Source: Lineus longissimus | Taxonomy: Eukaryota > Nemertea > Pilidiophora > Heteronemertea > Lineidae | Direction of reading: 5' to 3' | NCBI RefSeq assembly: GCF_910592395.1 | Contig: NC_088309.1 | Location: forward strand, 15,690,599 to 15,754,598 | Length of the DNA: 64,000 bases | Shown here: positions 54,279 through 64,000 of the stretch, piece by piece | How the letters are laid out: each line of letters opens with the position of its first letter | Numbering within the stretch: position 1 is the first letter of the stretch | The notes under the pieces: model-generated | What the model was told of the DNA's origin: nothing | Seen by the model: only the letters and a program-made list of their open reading frames with translations | The model's database searches: none | Translations under genes and position numbers: made by a program

Positions 54279-55856
54279 CCCTCACCGAAACGCAGTGTGA
54301 TATCAGTCAGGATTCAGTCAGGTTGCAGTGTTACCTCACATTTTTATGGCAGTGTTGAAATCAGTGGAAAGCAGTCATAGGGAGTGTTTTTCAGTCACGC
54401 AATACCAAAGCATACAGTTATACAGCAATCAAAAATAGAGGTTAGGGAGTCATAAGCAGTGGTAAGACAGTCAAAATCAGTGGTAAGGCAGTCAAAAGCA
54501 GTGCTCATTTAAATATTTAGGCTGACTGATTTCCACTGCTTTTGACACTGAAAATGACTCCCCACTATGCATCATGCACAGGGCTGGCAGTGGGGTTCAG
54601 TGTTAATTTAAATATTTCGCAGCACACTGAATCCACACTGAAACACCACTGATTTTGACTGCCATTTCCAAAACCTCTTGGAGGGAGCAGTCATTTTCAG
54701 TGTTAATATGAATAATTTATTTAATGGCATGCAGGCATGGATGCCGAGAGAGGTTTGGGGGACGTGACCCCCCTGTGCTGATGACAACCAAAGAAATTGT
54801 TCGAAAAAGCAAAAACTTCTAGCGAACTGTTACTTTTGCTGTCCTATTTTAGACGGTGTGTTTGCGTCCAATATGGCAGTGATGACGTCATCTGCACAAA
54901 TAGAGGACATCGCCATTGCATGATGACGTGACACAGTAAAAAGATGACAAATTCACGTCCTTGACCTACGTCATTGCAAACTTTGTCATAATGACAGTGG
55001 TCAGATGGGTTACTAGACAATTGAAACTTTACATGGCACATAGCTACTGTCAGTGATGTCAGGGATTGAAGCTAGATCAAATTGACGTCCAAATAAAGTA
55101 ACTGCACGCGGCCTGTAGAATAATGATCTACTGATTGATGTGTATTGAGCTCCCATGCAGATAATTTGCAGTGTATGCATACATTACAATTAACACCTAT
55201 AGGGCCTACAGTAGATGCATGAAGATACATGCAGATATCTTGCAGTGTATGCATGGATTACAACACCTATAGGGCCTACAGCCTTCTTGATTTGCTGAAA
55301 ATACAACTTCAGTGTCTGTCTAGATTACCCTTTTTGCATTCATTTGGCTCCTTAGTGTGTTCCAATTCAAACTGACTAAAACTCCCCTCTTCTCATATTG
55401 AAATTCGGGTAAATATCGAGAAATATGAAGAGCTACCATGATTTCTTGAATGTTTGACTATCAAATTCAAACTTACTATCTTCCTGTCTCAGGTTGCATT
55501 ATGGGTGATATTTAACACTGAATTTGACTGCAATTACCACTGCTTTACACTGCCATCAAGTCTTAATCTCACCAGTCATAAAGCAGTGGTTTTCAGTCAT
55601 GTTGAAAATGCCACGGGTTTCGATCAGAGTTGGAGAAGTGGAAATCAGTGGTCTTTCAGTCATAGGCAGTGTTTTTGAAATACGTCGTTCATAATGATAT
55701 GCAGGTGGCAGTGCTTTGCAGTGGTCTTTCAGTCAAAATCAGTGGTTTTAAAACATTTAGAAAAAATGATATGCCTAAGACAGTCATATGCAGTGGGGGT
55801 TTCAGTCAAAAGCAGTGTGATGCAGTCATTTTCAGTGCACTGCCTTTCGGTGAGGG
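54279..55856. mobile_element. 1578-bp TIR element with dense CAGTG/CAGTCA motifs
   Basis: The TIRs are CCCTCACCGAAACGCAGTG and the complement of CCCTCACCGAAAGGCAGTG. TC flanks both ends (54277-54278 and 55857-55858), a probable 2-bp TSD; removing it restores BEL2 protease codons. The subterminal 250-300 bp on each side hold dozens of CAGTG, CAGTCA and AGTGGT words, as seen for CACTA-type transposase-binding regions. No transposase is encoded. Confidence 0.8.
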
Positions 55857-57534
55857 TCCTTTGCGAGTGAATGATGGATGATGGTCAGTTGACTGGCTGA
55901 GTCCAGCATTGCAATAGTAGGAATAGACCACCCATTTTTGTAGACGTACACAGGTAGCAGTTGAAAATGAGGTAGACTTTTTTTCCCTTGATCACTATTG
56001 GTAGCGTAACACATATTTTGCACAACCTCTGGTGCCATGGTTCCATTGGCAGCGGGAGCTTTCGTTTCATGCAATAATGTGTGATGTTCGGCGCCACACC
56101 CTTGCACTCGGCACCATACTGGAGAATGGCAGGCGTTTTTTTTGCATGCGAACTGCGCAGGCAGTTGAAACAAAGTTTGTGATTTTTTACACATGTTTTC
56201 CTTGCCTCTACAGTCATTTCAAAGAATCTTTTACACTTAAACAGGCGGTGGTCGGCACTACACAGGGGACACTTGCGTGTGTCTCCAGCCCCACTACCGT
56301 TAGCAGTTTTAGCGTATGTCTCAGGTTGATCTACCCCAGTTTTCATGAGTGTCCTTGGCCTTGTGTTAGTTTCTTCTAGGATGCGTCGAGGTTTTGGTAC
56401 AGGCTTGACCCCAGCCGCAGATGACGGTGCCGAATTTTGTAATGCATTACGCCCATACACAGGATCGTTGGACTTTTTGGCCTCAACCAAGACGAAGTCG
56501 ACCAACATAGCGAAAGACGCATGCTCGCCTCTCGCACGTACACTATGAACGATAGTTCGCCATCGATCGTGCATTTTAAACGGCAGTTTTCCCACCAGCT
56601 TACGTAGGTTTTCGGAATATTCAAGCACTCCCAAGGCCCCAATTTCTTGAACAGCGAACTGGCATTCTCGGAGAAAAATTCCAAATTCATCCAATCCCTT
56701 AGGATCATCTGCCTTCACAGGAGGCCAGTCCAAAGCCTTTTTGATATAACATTCAGCAACAAAGTTGGGATCACCGTATCTGCGCTGCAGCTCCGATGTC
56801 GCAGCTTGAAACCCGAGGTTTGCATCCAAATAGGCGTAACCACGAACTACCTTGTTTGCCTCGTCTTTGGTGAATTGCAATAGGTAGCTCATGCATTCAT
56901 CATTAGAATACGCATTGTTCACAATTCGGGCATTAAATTGTCTGCAGAAAGACGCGTACTGTGTAGGGTCACCACTGAATTTATCTATCACTATAGTTGG
57001 TTTCCTGAACTCACGGGCAAGCAGCAAGCTTTGATTTGGAAAGGTCGAAGCACCTGGATTCAACCTACTAGCATTCATATCTGGTGGTAGGTCTGGACGT
57101 GGCAACGATAAGGCCGGCTGAGCACTAGCCGGGGTACTCGAATGCACTGGCCTCGGCTCTGCGACAATTTGTGAATATGTGCTTCTGTTCCCTGATGTCA
57201 ATGGTGGCGTAGCACTAGCAGGGATGCTAGGGCTTGCGAGTGTTGGCCTTGGCTCAGCGATGAACCGCGGCGCTGCACTGGACATCGGAGGGGGCGATAC
57301 TGGTCTTGGCTGCCGTGGCGTCCTAGGCCTGGGAGTAGGCCTGGGTGCTGGTGTCGTTCTCGGCTGAGGTATCGGGGAAGAAGCCGTCCTAGCTGAGGGA
57401 GGCCTACGAATCCTAGGTGCAGGAATTGGTGGAGTCCTCTGCACCGTTGCCTCCAAGGTCTCAATCTCCCGTGTCACCTCTTCCATCCTGAGAGCAATGG
57501 CGTCTGCCAGAAGATCTAAGCCGTTCCAAGCCAT
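55857..57534 (-). pseudogene. BEL2 gag with zinc knuckles and protease start
   Basis: The start is placed at MAWNGLDLL (57534). A helical N-terminus (MEEVTREIETLEATVQ) is followed by a Pro/Ser-rich linker (about residues 35-160), then the DUF1759-type capsid motif PTIVIDKFSGDPTQYASFCR, QRRYGDPNFVAECYIKKAL and KLPFKMHDRWRTI. The zinc knuckle CPLCSADHRLFKC is followed by CFNCLRSSHAKK. A frame change near 56190 leads to CKKNACHSPVWCRVQGCG, HHTLLHE and the protease strand PTIAMLDSASQLTII, where Asp-Ser-Ala stands in place of the usual Asp-Ser-Gly. The TIR element then interrupts it at 55856. Confidence 0.85.
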
Positions 57535-57571
57535 ATCATGAGATGATCTTGATGTCAACGTTCTAAAACTA

Positions 57572-58198
57572 TGTGGGCCAGAGAGGGGAAAGGACGAACT
57601 GTACTCCGAATTTAACTTAGCTGTAAACTCACCAACACTACACAGTCGCCCTCTGGCGTTATAAGATGGAACTACATGTGACAAATTTTGGCATGACCTG
57701 TAGCCCAATTCAGCCTCAATTTCTAGGCCTAAAACAGTGTGTACACGGACAACACTCTCAGAAACTCATAAAAAGATCATCAAGAACCTATTGAATTACA
57801 TGATTATCAACAGACTGCTATAAACTGGAGCAGAGAGCTATTCAACCAGCGCGGGTGTCCGAAGTGAACAGGCATCACCCGATGAGATTACATGCACAGC
57901 TTTGTGCCCAAATAAAAACATCTTTTACATATTATTTAACCTTGTCAGTACTTACAGAACGTTGAGAGGACCCTCTCCACCACAGTCTGCGGGTTTGGAG
58001 AAATTGCATTCATTTGCTTGTGGCAAAAAATGGTAAACTTTCGCGAGAAAATTACCAAAACAACACTTCCATTGGGCAGAAGTTGGCAAGAGCGAAAAAA
58101 CCCACGTTGTAGAGAAAACCTCAAGAACATAATGTAGACTCTGTATACAGAGTGTCCCAAAAATAGGGCAATACTAAAACTTATCTCAATACGCAACA
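57572..58198 (-). repeat. BEL2 5' LTR (627 bp)
   Basis: It begins TGTGGGCC and ends ATACGCAACA on the plus strand. It lacks about 145 bp near 57612 that the 3' LTR carries. Confidence 0.92.
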
Positions 58199-59206
58199 AT
58201 GATCATCCACCCGACGTGGCTCATCCTCCGTTCTAATGTAGAAGCGCCGCAAGTTGTTCAGATGGACCACTTTTGTTTGCTTGGTTTTCCCATCGAGAGG
58301 CACAATCCTATAGTTCACCTCTGATATCTTTTCCTTAATCTTATAAGGTCCCTTCCATGGCTTGTGGAACTTGTTAACCTCATCTGGCCGAAGATGATAG
58401 TCTCTGAAGAGGACTAAATCATCCTGGGAAAAAGAAGAATATTTCATCTTCTGGTCATAGTACTGTCGCTGTCGCCTCTGAGCCGTCTTCAGGTTGTCCC
58501 TGGCATTTCGATATGATGTTTCAATTTTCTCTCGGAGATCCTTCACATATACTGTTGTTTCTGGGGAAGCAGAGCCACATGTAGATGTTCCATTCATGCG
58601 GTCAAGAGGTATTTGCATTTCAGCTCCGAAAGTCATTGCAAAAGGAGTTTCCTTTGTTGACTCATGTATACTGGACCTATATGCCATGAGTGCTGATGGT
58701 AATCTGTCATCCCAATCCCGTCCCTTTTCATCTACAAGGGTTGTTAGCATTTTCTTCAGACTTTTATTCAGGTTTTCAACCTGACCGTTGCATTGCGGGT
58801 GATATGCAGTTGTCCTAGTCTTCTCAATGCCTAATAAGCTGCACATCTCTCCGAAGATTTTTGATTCAAAATTCCCCCCTTGGTCGGAATGTATACCCTC
58901 GGGTGCACCAAAACGCGAGACATATTCGTTGACTAGAACTCTTGCACAGGTGGAGATTTTCTGATTTTTCATTGGCCATGCCTCGGGCCACTTGGTGAAT
59001 GCATCTTCCACCACCATGATATAACGGTTTCCTCTTCTGGAGGGTGGATTAATGGGCCCCACAAAATCGATATGCAACCTTTGGTCTCGTCTGCCCACTG
59101 GAATACTCTGTAAGGGGGCTCTTATTCCCTTGGGTGGTGATTTGCATTTCTGACACTTGGGGCATGTGGTAGTCGCCCCCCTTCCACGTCCTATTGGAGT
59201 ATCCAT
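58199..59206 (-). pseudogene. Gypsy-type integrase core and C-terminal domain
   Basis: Motifs: CPKCQKC (second half of the HHCC zinc site), LHIDFVGP with the first catalytic Asp (residue 47), GIHSDQGGNF with the second (108), and NGQVENLNKSL with Glu (144). The C-terminal GPY/F-type segment HKPWKGPYKIKEKISEVNYR is present. The first His pair of the zinc site is missing because the frame is cut near 59206, next to the LINE 5' side. The C-terminal end VDDH continues at 49490 after the BEL2 insertion. No Gypsy RT was seen in the window. Confidence 0.85.
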
Positions 59207-59431
59207 ATCGACGACGACAACAACAACAACAACAGTTGAAAGTTTTTGGAGCTCCTAAATTTTCGAACTTTACAACGATTTTACGTGCACAAACTAGTCT
59301 TTCAGGGGTCTCATAAATCAACTAAGGAACAGCACGTTTGGAATATCTTGGCTTCAGTCGGTTAACGTGTTGTTATTCTGTGAAAAAGGCGGACTTAATC
59401 ACTGTCGTTGGTGAGTTGGGAATATAACAAG
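59207..59431 (+). other. Gypsy/LINE junction: short CAA/CGA microsatellite and LINE 5' UTR
   Basis: A CGACGACGACAACAACAACA run at about 59209-59235 separates the truncated Gypsy integrase from the LINE leader. The exact LINE start is uncertain. Confidence 0.5.
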
Positions 59432-60475
59432 ATGGCGTCGATCAAAGACCAAACACAAAGCACGACAAAGCATGCACCCGAACGCGCAAATAAGCGTGGT
59501 CGGTCTAAGACCCTGTGTGAAACAGACATAGGGTCGCTTCTAAAATGGCGAAAGGTGTCAGGTGAAAGTGATATGACGGTCCTTGCCGATGTGAGTGTTT
59601 GTGGAGCTGTAGGCTGTGCTGACGTTACCGGTTCTTCAGATGATGTTTCATCACCAGTGCCCTCCTGTATTAACGCCGCCGGGGGGTCTTCACCGATTCG
59701 TGCAACGGCTGTGACAAAGACACCGAAAAACCCAGGTCAGAAAACGTTCAGTAACAAGGACATTATGAATGCTATACTTAACCTTACGGGCAACGTCAAT
59801 GATATAGAGAGAAAGCTTACGGACCAGATTAATACGCTTGAGCGGACAATTGAGGAATCTGTGTTACGCAAGGTGAACGACATCGTTAGTGAGAAAGTAA
59901 AAGTGGAAGTGGCAGAAGTGAAAGCTCAGGTGGCTGCTCTTAGAAGAAAGTCGGATGACTCCGCGGAGTTTTTGAATATTGTGATTCGAAATCTACAGGA
60001 GGGAAAGAATGAAAATGTCGCAAACAAGACACAAGCCCTTTTGCGGGAAGGGCTAAAGCTGAAGGACTTGTCTTTTCAAAAAGTCGAACGCAAACGCTCA
60101 TACAATGACCGCCCAGGCCTGATTATTGCCACGTGCCGGTCGTATGAGGACAAATCTCTGATAATGGACGCTAAACAATCGCTTAAGGAGTGTCGTCAGT
60201 ACAGTAATGTGTATATTTCGAACGATAAGCCTTTGTCACAGAGAATCGCCGAGAATAATATACGGACAATTGTGAAAAATCTCCCAGGCGCTGGCGACGT
60301 GCTTGAGGTCAAAGGCTCGCGAGTGGTCGCCAAGCAACAGAAATATGTCCCCAACGAGAATAATCGAAACGATAAAATGAATAGCCGAAATCGACCTCAG
60401 GGTAACCAAACAGTAACACGAAACACGAACAACCGCCAGGAAGGATATAACCGTGGAGCGAATGCAAACCGCTAG
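59432..60475 (+). CDS. LINE ORF1 protein (coiled-coil, RNA-binding type)
   Basis: The start is placed at ATG 59432 (context AAGATGG), about 347 codons. The N-terminus is basic (ERANKRGRSKT). A coiled-coil spans roughly residues 115-185 (NDIERKLTDQINTLERTIEE ... VKAQVAALRRK), followed by an RRM-like/CTD-like segment (FLNIVIRNLQEGKNE, SFQKVERKRSYNDRPGLI, NVYISNDKPLSQRIAENN). The C-terminus is Asn/Arg-rich and low complexity. Such ORF1 proteins bind element RNA and oligomerise. It lies 9 nt upstream of ORF2, so reinitiation or coupled translation is possible. Confidence 0.8.
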   Translation: MASIKDQTQSTTKHAPERANKRGRSKTLCETDIGSLLKWRKVSGESDMTVLADVSVCGAVGCADVTGSSDDVSSPVPSCINAAGGSSPIRATAVTKTPKNPGQKTFSNKDIMNAILNLTGNVNDIERKLTDQINTLERTIEESVLRKVNDIVSEKVKVEVAEVKAQVAALRRKSDDSAEFLNIVIRNLQEGKNENVANKTQALLREGLKLKDLSFQKVERKRSYNDRPGLIIATCRSYEDKSLIMDAKQSLKECRQYSNVYISNDKPLSQRIAENNIRTIVKNLPGAGDVLEVKGSRVVAKQQKYVPNENNRNDKMNSRNRPQGNQTVTRNTNNRQEGYNRGANANR

Positions 60476-60484
60476 GATGACGCA

Positions 60485-63061
60485 ATGTGTCGAGACAACT
60501 CCGCTGGAGAACATGCAGTCAGGGATGGCCACTCATTTATGTTGCTGAACGCTCGTAGTCTAAAAACTGTAAATCGGTCGAAAAATAAGCTGGCGCAATT
60601 CCAGCAGTTGGTGCTTTGTAATCAGTTTGATTTCGTGTGTGTTTCGGAGACTTGGTTAAACGCAGAGGTAGCAGACGGTGAAATACTGCCGCCTTCGTAC
60701 ACCATCCATCGAAGGGACCGCAACTCGCAGGAACAAGAACGTGGTGGCGGCGTTCTAATGGCATGTAGATCGGACATGCCGTCGTACCGTAGAACTGACC
60801 TGGAAAAAGAAAACTTCGAGATTCTTGTGTGCGAGGTCAAACCAGATTCTGACGAGCCTTTTGCTCTTATTGTGTGCTATAATCCACCGGATAATGTCGA
60901 TGAGCAGATGGCGTTCCTGGGGGACCTCAGGGACGTTCTCAAAAGTTGTGAGGGAGAATTCAGCAATATTTGTCTCTCAGGCGACCTAAACATTCCGAGC
61001 ATCAATTGGGACACTGTGTCTAGTGTCAATGGCTCTCATGTGTCTGGGGAGTTTTGTAATATCGTGAACGATTTCTCGTTAACACAGCTCGTCCTCAACC
61101 CTACTCATAAGCATGGAAACATACTCGACTTAATCCTGACAAATCAACCAGAGCGATTCAGTGACACGGAAACATGGCCAGGAATGTACGATTCTGATCA
61201 TTTTCCCGTAGTGTCGAATTTCCGTACTAGAATGCCCCGTCGTGTTGGAATTTCGCGCGTTGTTTATGACTTTACGCGTGCGGACTACACAGGTCTAAGG
61301 TCATTCCTTTGTGAAGAGCTTGGTCCCAACTCTGATATCTGTTTGCAAAATGGCCAGGACGGCATTGACAATTTGTGGTCAGAGTGGCTAGGTGTGTATA
61401 ACACTGGATTAGACCGCTTTATTCCGCGGAAAACTATTCGTGACAAAAGCTATCCGCCATGGATTGACCGCGAAGTGAGACGCATGTCAACAAAAGTGAA
61501 TGCTGCCCGCCGCTGCGCAAAAAACAGGAACAGTGACTCCAGTTGGAGGAAATACCGGCGCCTGCGCAATGAACTCAGAAATTTGACCCGTGACAAATAC
61601 AAAGCGAATGTAAACAATCTTGGATCAGAAGTGCGTAGAAACCCAAAACGTTTTTGGAACTTCTATCACGCAAAAACCAAATCAAACTCTGTACCAGAGA
61701 CAGCGAAGCTGGGCAATGAGTCTTTTGTGACTCCTCTGCGCAAGGCAAATGCCTTCAATGGTTATTTTTATTCCAATTTTTCTCATCACAACGACTTGAG
61801 AAAACCTGAGGTTACCATGTATGATAATTATAACCTTGATTCTGTTAACTTTACAGCAGTTGAGGTGAAATCGGTATTAAACAGGCTGGACAAGACTAAG
61901 GCCTGTGGGCCTGACAGGGTCTCTAATCGTGTTCTGAGGGAGTGTGCCTCTACACTGTGTTCTTCACTCGCATTTTTATTCAACGTTTCAATGCAGACAG
62001 GTGTTTTACCAAACGATTGGAAAATCGCTAACGTTGTGCCAGTGTACAAGAAGGGAGACAAGCATTTGATTTCAAATTATAGACCCGTGTCTCTCCTATC
62101 TGTGGTTTCTAAAGTAATGGAACGTTGCATTTATAACAGTATCTATCCAGTCTTAAGTCCGTCAGTCTATAAAGGCCAGCATGGCTTCTGTAACAGGCGG
62201 TCAACGGCCACTCAACTTGTTCAGTTCCAGCATAGACTGGGCCAGGTCTTAGATAGTGGGGGTCAAACTGATGTTATATATTTGGATTTTGCTAAAGCTT
62301 TCGATTCCGTTCCCCATTGCCTCTTATTACATAAGATTCGTTCCTTTGGAATCTGTGGACGTCTTCTGAGTTGGTTAACGTCGTATCTTACAAATAGGAA
62401 GCAGAGAGTTGTGATTAATGGCTCGGAGTCATCACTTTTAGATGTACTGTCTGGTGTGCCGCAAGGGTCAATTTTAGGCCCTCTTTTATTCTTATTGTAC
62501 GTAAATGATATTGCTGAGGTCGTTAGTGACGGTACTGCCATGGATCTTTTTGCTGATGATTCCAAAATGTGTAGGGAGATAGAGTCTGTAACCGACTGTC
62601 TGCTACTTCAGACCGACCTTGATAAATTGTACGCTTGGAGTAAACGGTGGGGCATGACATTTAGCCCAAGCAAATGCATGGTCATGAGTGTTACTAGGAA
62701 GTTAAATCCGACACACTTCTTTTACAATATCAATGGTTTTGCATTGTCTCGGGTTGATAAATTCAAGGATCTTGGTATTGTCTTTTCTTCGGACCTGTCA
62801 TGGTCATCTCATGTCAATGGTATTGCAAGCAGTGCAAGTAGAATGTGGGGTATGATCAGGCGTGTATGCGGGCGTACTGCAGACGTTAATTTGAATATCA
62901 TGTTGTATAAATCACTTGTGCGTAGTCGCCTTGAATATGGTACGGTGGTATTCGACACACATGTGCGACGTGATCTTGAAACTTTAGAGCGTGTCCAGCG
63001 GAGGGTGACTCGTCACATTTTAGGCCCTGATATGCCATATGTGGAGCGTCTGCGAGCGTAG
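60485..63061 (+). CDS. LINE ORF2: AP endonuclease and reverse transcriptase
   Basis: 858 codons from ATG 60485. Endonuclease: LLNARSL (Asn 22), VSETWL (Glu 55), CLSGDLNIPSINWD (residues ~163-176) and YDSDHFPVV (SDH 227-229). RT: NYRPVSLLSVVSKVMER, VIYLDFAKAFDSVPH, GVPQGSILGPLLFLLYVND and the catalytic LFADDSKM (Asp-Asp about residues 690-691), with MTFSPSKCMVMSV and KDLGIVFSSDLSW after it. It nicks target DNA and primes cDNA synthesis. The frame ends at TAG 63059-63061 in VERLRA-stop-SLLPL, beyond which the same frame continues. Confidence 0.92.
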   Translation: MCRDNSAGEHAVRDGHSFMLLNARSLKTVNRSKNKLAQFQQLVLCNQFDFVCVSETWLNAEVADGEILPPSYTIHRRDRNSQEQERGGGVLMACRSDMPSYRRTDLEKENFEILVCEVKPDSDEPFALIVCYNPPDNVDEQMAFLGDLRDVLKSCEGEFSNICLSGDLNIPSINWDTVSSVNGSHVSGEFCNIVNDFSLTQLVLNPTHKHGNILDLILTNQPERFSDTETWPGMYDSDHFPVVSNFRTRMPRRVGISRVVYDFTRADYTGLRSFLCEELGPNSDICLQNGQDGIDNLWSEWLGVYNTGLDRFIPRKTIRDKSYPPWIDREVRRMSTKVNAARRCAKNRNSDSSWRKYRRLRNELRNLTRDKYKANVNNLGSEVRRNPKRFWNFYHAKTKSNSVPETAKLGNESFVTPLRKANAFNGYFYSNFSHHNDLRKPEVTMYDNYNLDSVNFTAVEVKSVLNRLDKTKACGPDRVSNRVLRECASTLCSSLAFLFNVSMQTGVLPNDWKIANVVPVYKKGDKHLISNYRPVSLLSVVSKVMERCIYNSIYPVLSPSVYKGQHGFCNRRSTATQLVQFQHRLGQVLDSGGQTDVIYLDFAKAFDSVPHCLLLHKIRSFGICGRLLSWLTSYLTNRKQRVVINGSESSLLDVLSGVPQGSILGPLLFLLYVNDIAEVVSDGTAMDLFADDSKMCREIESVTDCLLLQTDLDKLYAWSKRWGMTFSPSKCMVMSVTRKLNPTHFFYNINGFALSRVDKFKDLGIVFSSDLSWSSHVNGIASSASRMWGMIRRVCGRTADVNLNIMLYKSLVRSRLEYGTVVFDTHVRRDLETLERVQRRVTRHILGPDMPYVERLRA

Positions 63062-63412
63062 TCTCTGCTGCCCCTGTCGTACCGTCGGGAAATCAAGGAT
63101 CTAGTTTTTATGCACGATTCTTATTATAATGTCCTGGATTTTAATGCACGTTTTTATATAACCCCGGCTGTAAGGGGCGACGGTTTACGACTGGCGCAGC
63201 CGAGATTCCACTCGGAGACGTTCGGTGCCTCATACTGGGTGAGGACACCGAAGCTGTGGAACAGCCTCCCGGTCCAATTACATAATTTGAAAAAAATGCA
63301 TTTTAAATCGTCCCTTAATGTTTATTATTTTGACAGGTTGGATCGTTTGGATGTCGACGACATGTGCACTTTCGTCACTTTCTGCCGTTGTGCAAACTGT
63401 CGGCCCACTTAG
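63062..63412 (+). pseudogene. LINE ORF2 C-terminal extension after in-frame TAG
   Basis: It is in the same frame as ORF2: SLLPLSYRREIKDLVFMHD, FHSETFGASYWVRTPKLWNS, and CTFVTFCRCANCRPT, then a stop. YRR-I-DL and R-x-LWN-SLP words are typical of CR1/L2-like C-termini, so the TAG is most likely a mutation rather than the true end. Confidence 0.8.
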
Positions 63413-63600
63413 TGCGCATGTCGCCGGCACCCCGACGACACAACCCATATTATCTGGTGCCATATAATAGGTCTCGACCTACATGGTTACCAGTGTAATG
63501 CATGTACGTTTTATTTTGTTCATAATCCAATGTCTTGTCATGTTATATCAAATATTGTACATGTATTTTAAACGAATAAAAATTTTTAAAAAAAAATAAA

Positions 63601-64000
63601 AATAATCACACTAAAAGACCTACTTTCTAACATAACACACTTTCTGTCTCCAAAAATAAACCCTTCAGACTTGTGAACTCCCACAAAATAGGCCTGCAAC
63701 CACAGCTCAGTGGACTTAACCTGACCAAAATTTAATTTATTGATCTTGCAATAATCTGCTCCCCACTGACACACTATACTACTATCAATGTATCTCTGAC
63801 GACATGCCAGCGTATCGAACTCACTTCGGAAACTAAGGTCACCACGATTTCAGAACAGTGCATAATAATATCAAAAACAGTTCACCCTAACCGGCCTCCG
63901 TACAAAAACGAGCATGGGTTGGTCAATACGAACGCACATACAATTACAAACGCAGTTTTCGGCTCTATTTTTGCTGTCACGAGTCTGCAACTAGCTTACA
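63601..64000. other. Right-edge flank of the LINE, nothing recognised
   Basis: A 62-codon minus-strand ORF (63586-63774) runs into the LINE tail and was not recognised. The sequence does not continue the Gypsy integrase that flanks the LINE on the left. Confidence 0.4.

Larger units (their letters stand above)
49496..58198 (-). mobile_element. BEL/Pao LTR retrotransposon BEL2, defective but LTR-flanked
   Basis: LTRs at 49496-50251 and 57572-58198 share TGTGG...GCAACA ends, and a 5-bp ATGAT duplication flanks the whole. Gag, protease, RT, RNase H and integrase remnants are in order on the minus strand. It interrupts a Gypsy integrase ORF, which is continuous without it. Internal deletions in RT and integrase and a TIR-element insertion in the protease make it non-autonomous. 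Confidence 0.92.
59236..63600 (+). mobile_element. CR1/L2-like non-LTR retrotransposon (LINE)
   Basis: It contains ORF1 (59432-60475), ORF2 (60485-63412 with one in-frame stop), a short 3' UTR and an A-rich tail at about 63576-63600 (AATAAAAATTTTTAAAAAAA). It is the only large plus-strand coding block, and the least damaged element in the window. Clade assignment is by general appearance of the RT/endonuclease and is tentative. Confidence 0.85.

Noticed and set aside
63586-63774. Minus-strand 62-codon ORF as continuation of the Gypsy element
   Set aside because: It contains no Gypsy motif and runs into the A-rich tail of the LINE.

Overview
This window is repeat-rich eukaryotic DNA, most likely from a marine invertebrate. 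Coding regions carry GT-AG introns, no operons, rRNA or tRNA genes are seen, and almost every recognisable protein belongs to a eukaryotic transposable element. Frequent TAGGCCTA-type words and the mix of elements (Helitron, BEL/Pao, Gypsy, CACTA, hAT, CR1-like LINE) would fit an invertebrate deuterostome, but this is a weak inference and no host gene was recognised.

Layout. (1) 1-4400, minus: a Helitron (H1) running off the left edge. Its ORF has an N-terminal hydrophobic domain, a 2A ribosome-skipping motif, a papain-like cysteine protease domain, a basic linker, a DUF6570-type region and the Rep HUH domain. (2) 7684-17700, minus: a second, diverged copy (H2) with the same architecture, cut by five later insertions: a foldback palindrome, a TA-flanked element, a small MITE, a solo LTR and a Helentron-like element. 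Removing each insertion restores the H2 reading frame at the junction. (3) 17800-21000: degenerate satellite repeats and MITEs. (4) 21055-46882, minus: one BEL/Pao retrotransposon (BEL1) split in gag by a 21.1 kb CACTA/EnSpm transposon (24153-45300).

The CACTA element carries a zinc-finger/transposase gene (37949-43772) and a seven-exon SAM-domain companion gene (26204-37678). It has itself been invaded by a hAT element with a ZNF862-like transposase (27442-32831), by two Helentron-like satellite-bearing elements (33925-35617 and 40318-43321), and by a third one nested inside the second. (5) 47133-48660: two SGNH-hydrolase-like ORFs of unclear parentage. (6) 48886-59206, minus: the integrase and C-terminal tail of a Gypsy-type element, split by a complete LTR-flanked but defective BEL/Pao element (BEL2, 49496-58198), which in turn contains a TIR element (54279-55856). 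(7) About 59240-63600, plus: a nearly intact CR1/L2-like LINE with ORF1 and ORF2. (8) 63600-64000: nothing recognised.

The region is therefore a stack of nested insertions. Because many older ORFs are read continuously once the younger element is removed, insertion order, target-site duplications and element ends can be read directly. The most interesting biology is the Helitron family with a 2A peptide and protease, its conserved upstream array of short hairpins, and the Helentron-like family that carries a (GTC)n tract, about 300-bp tandem units and a relict endonuclease.
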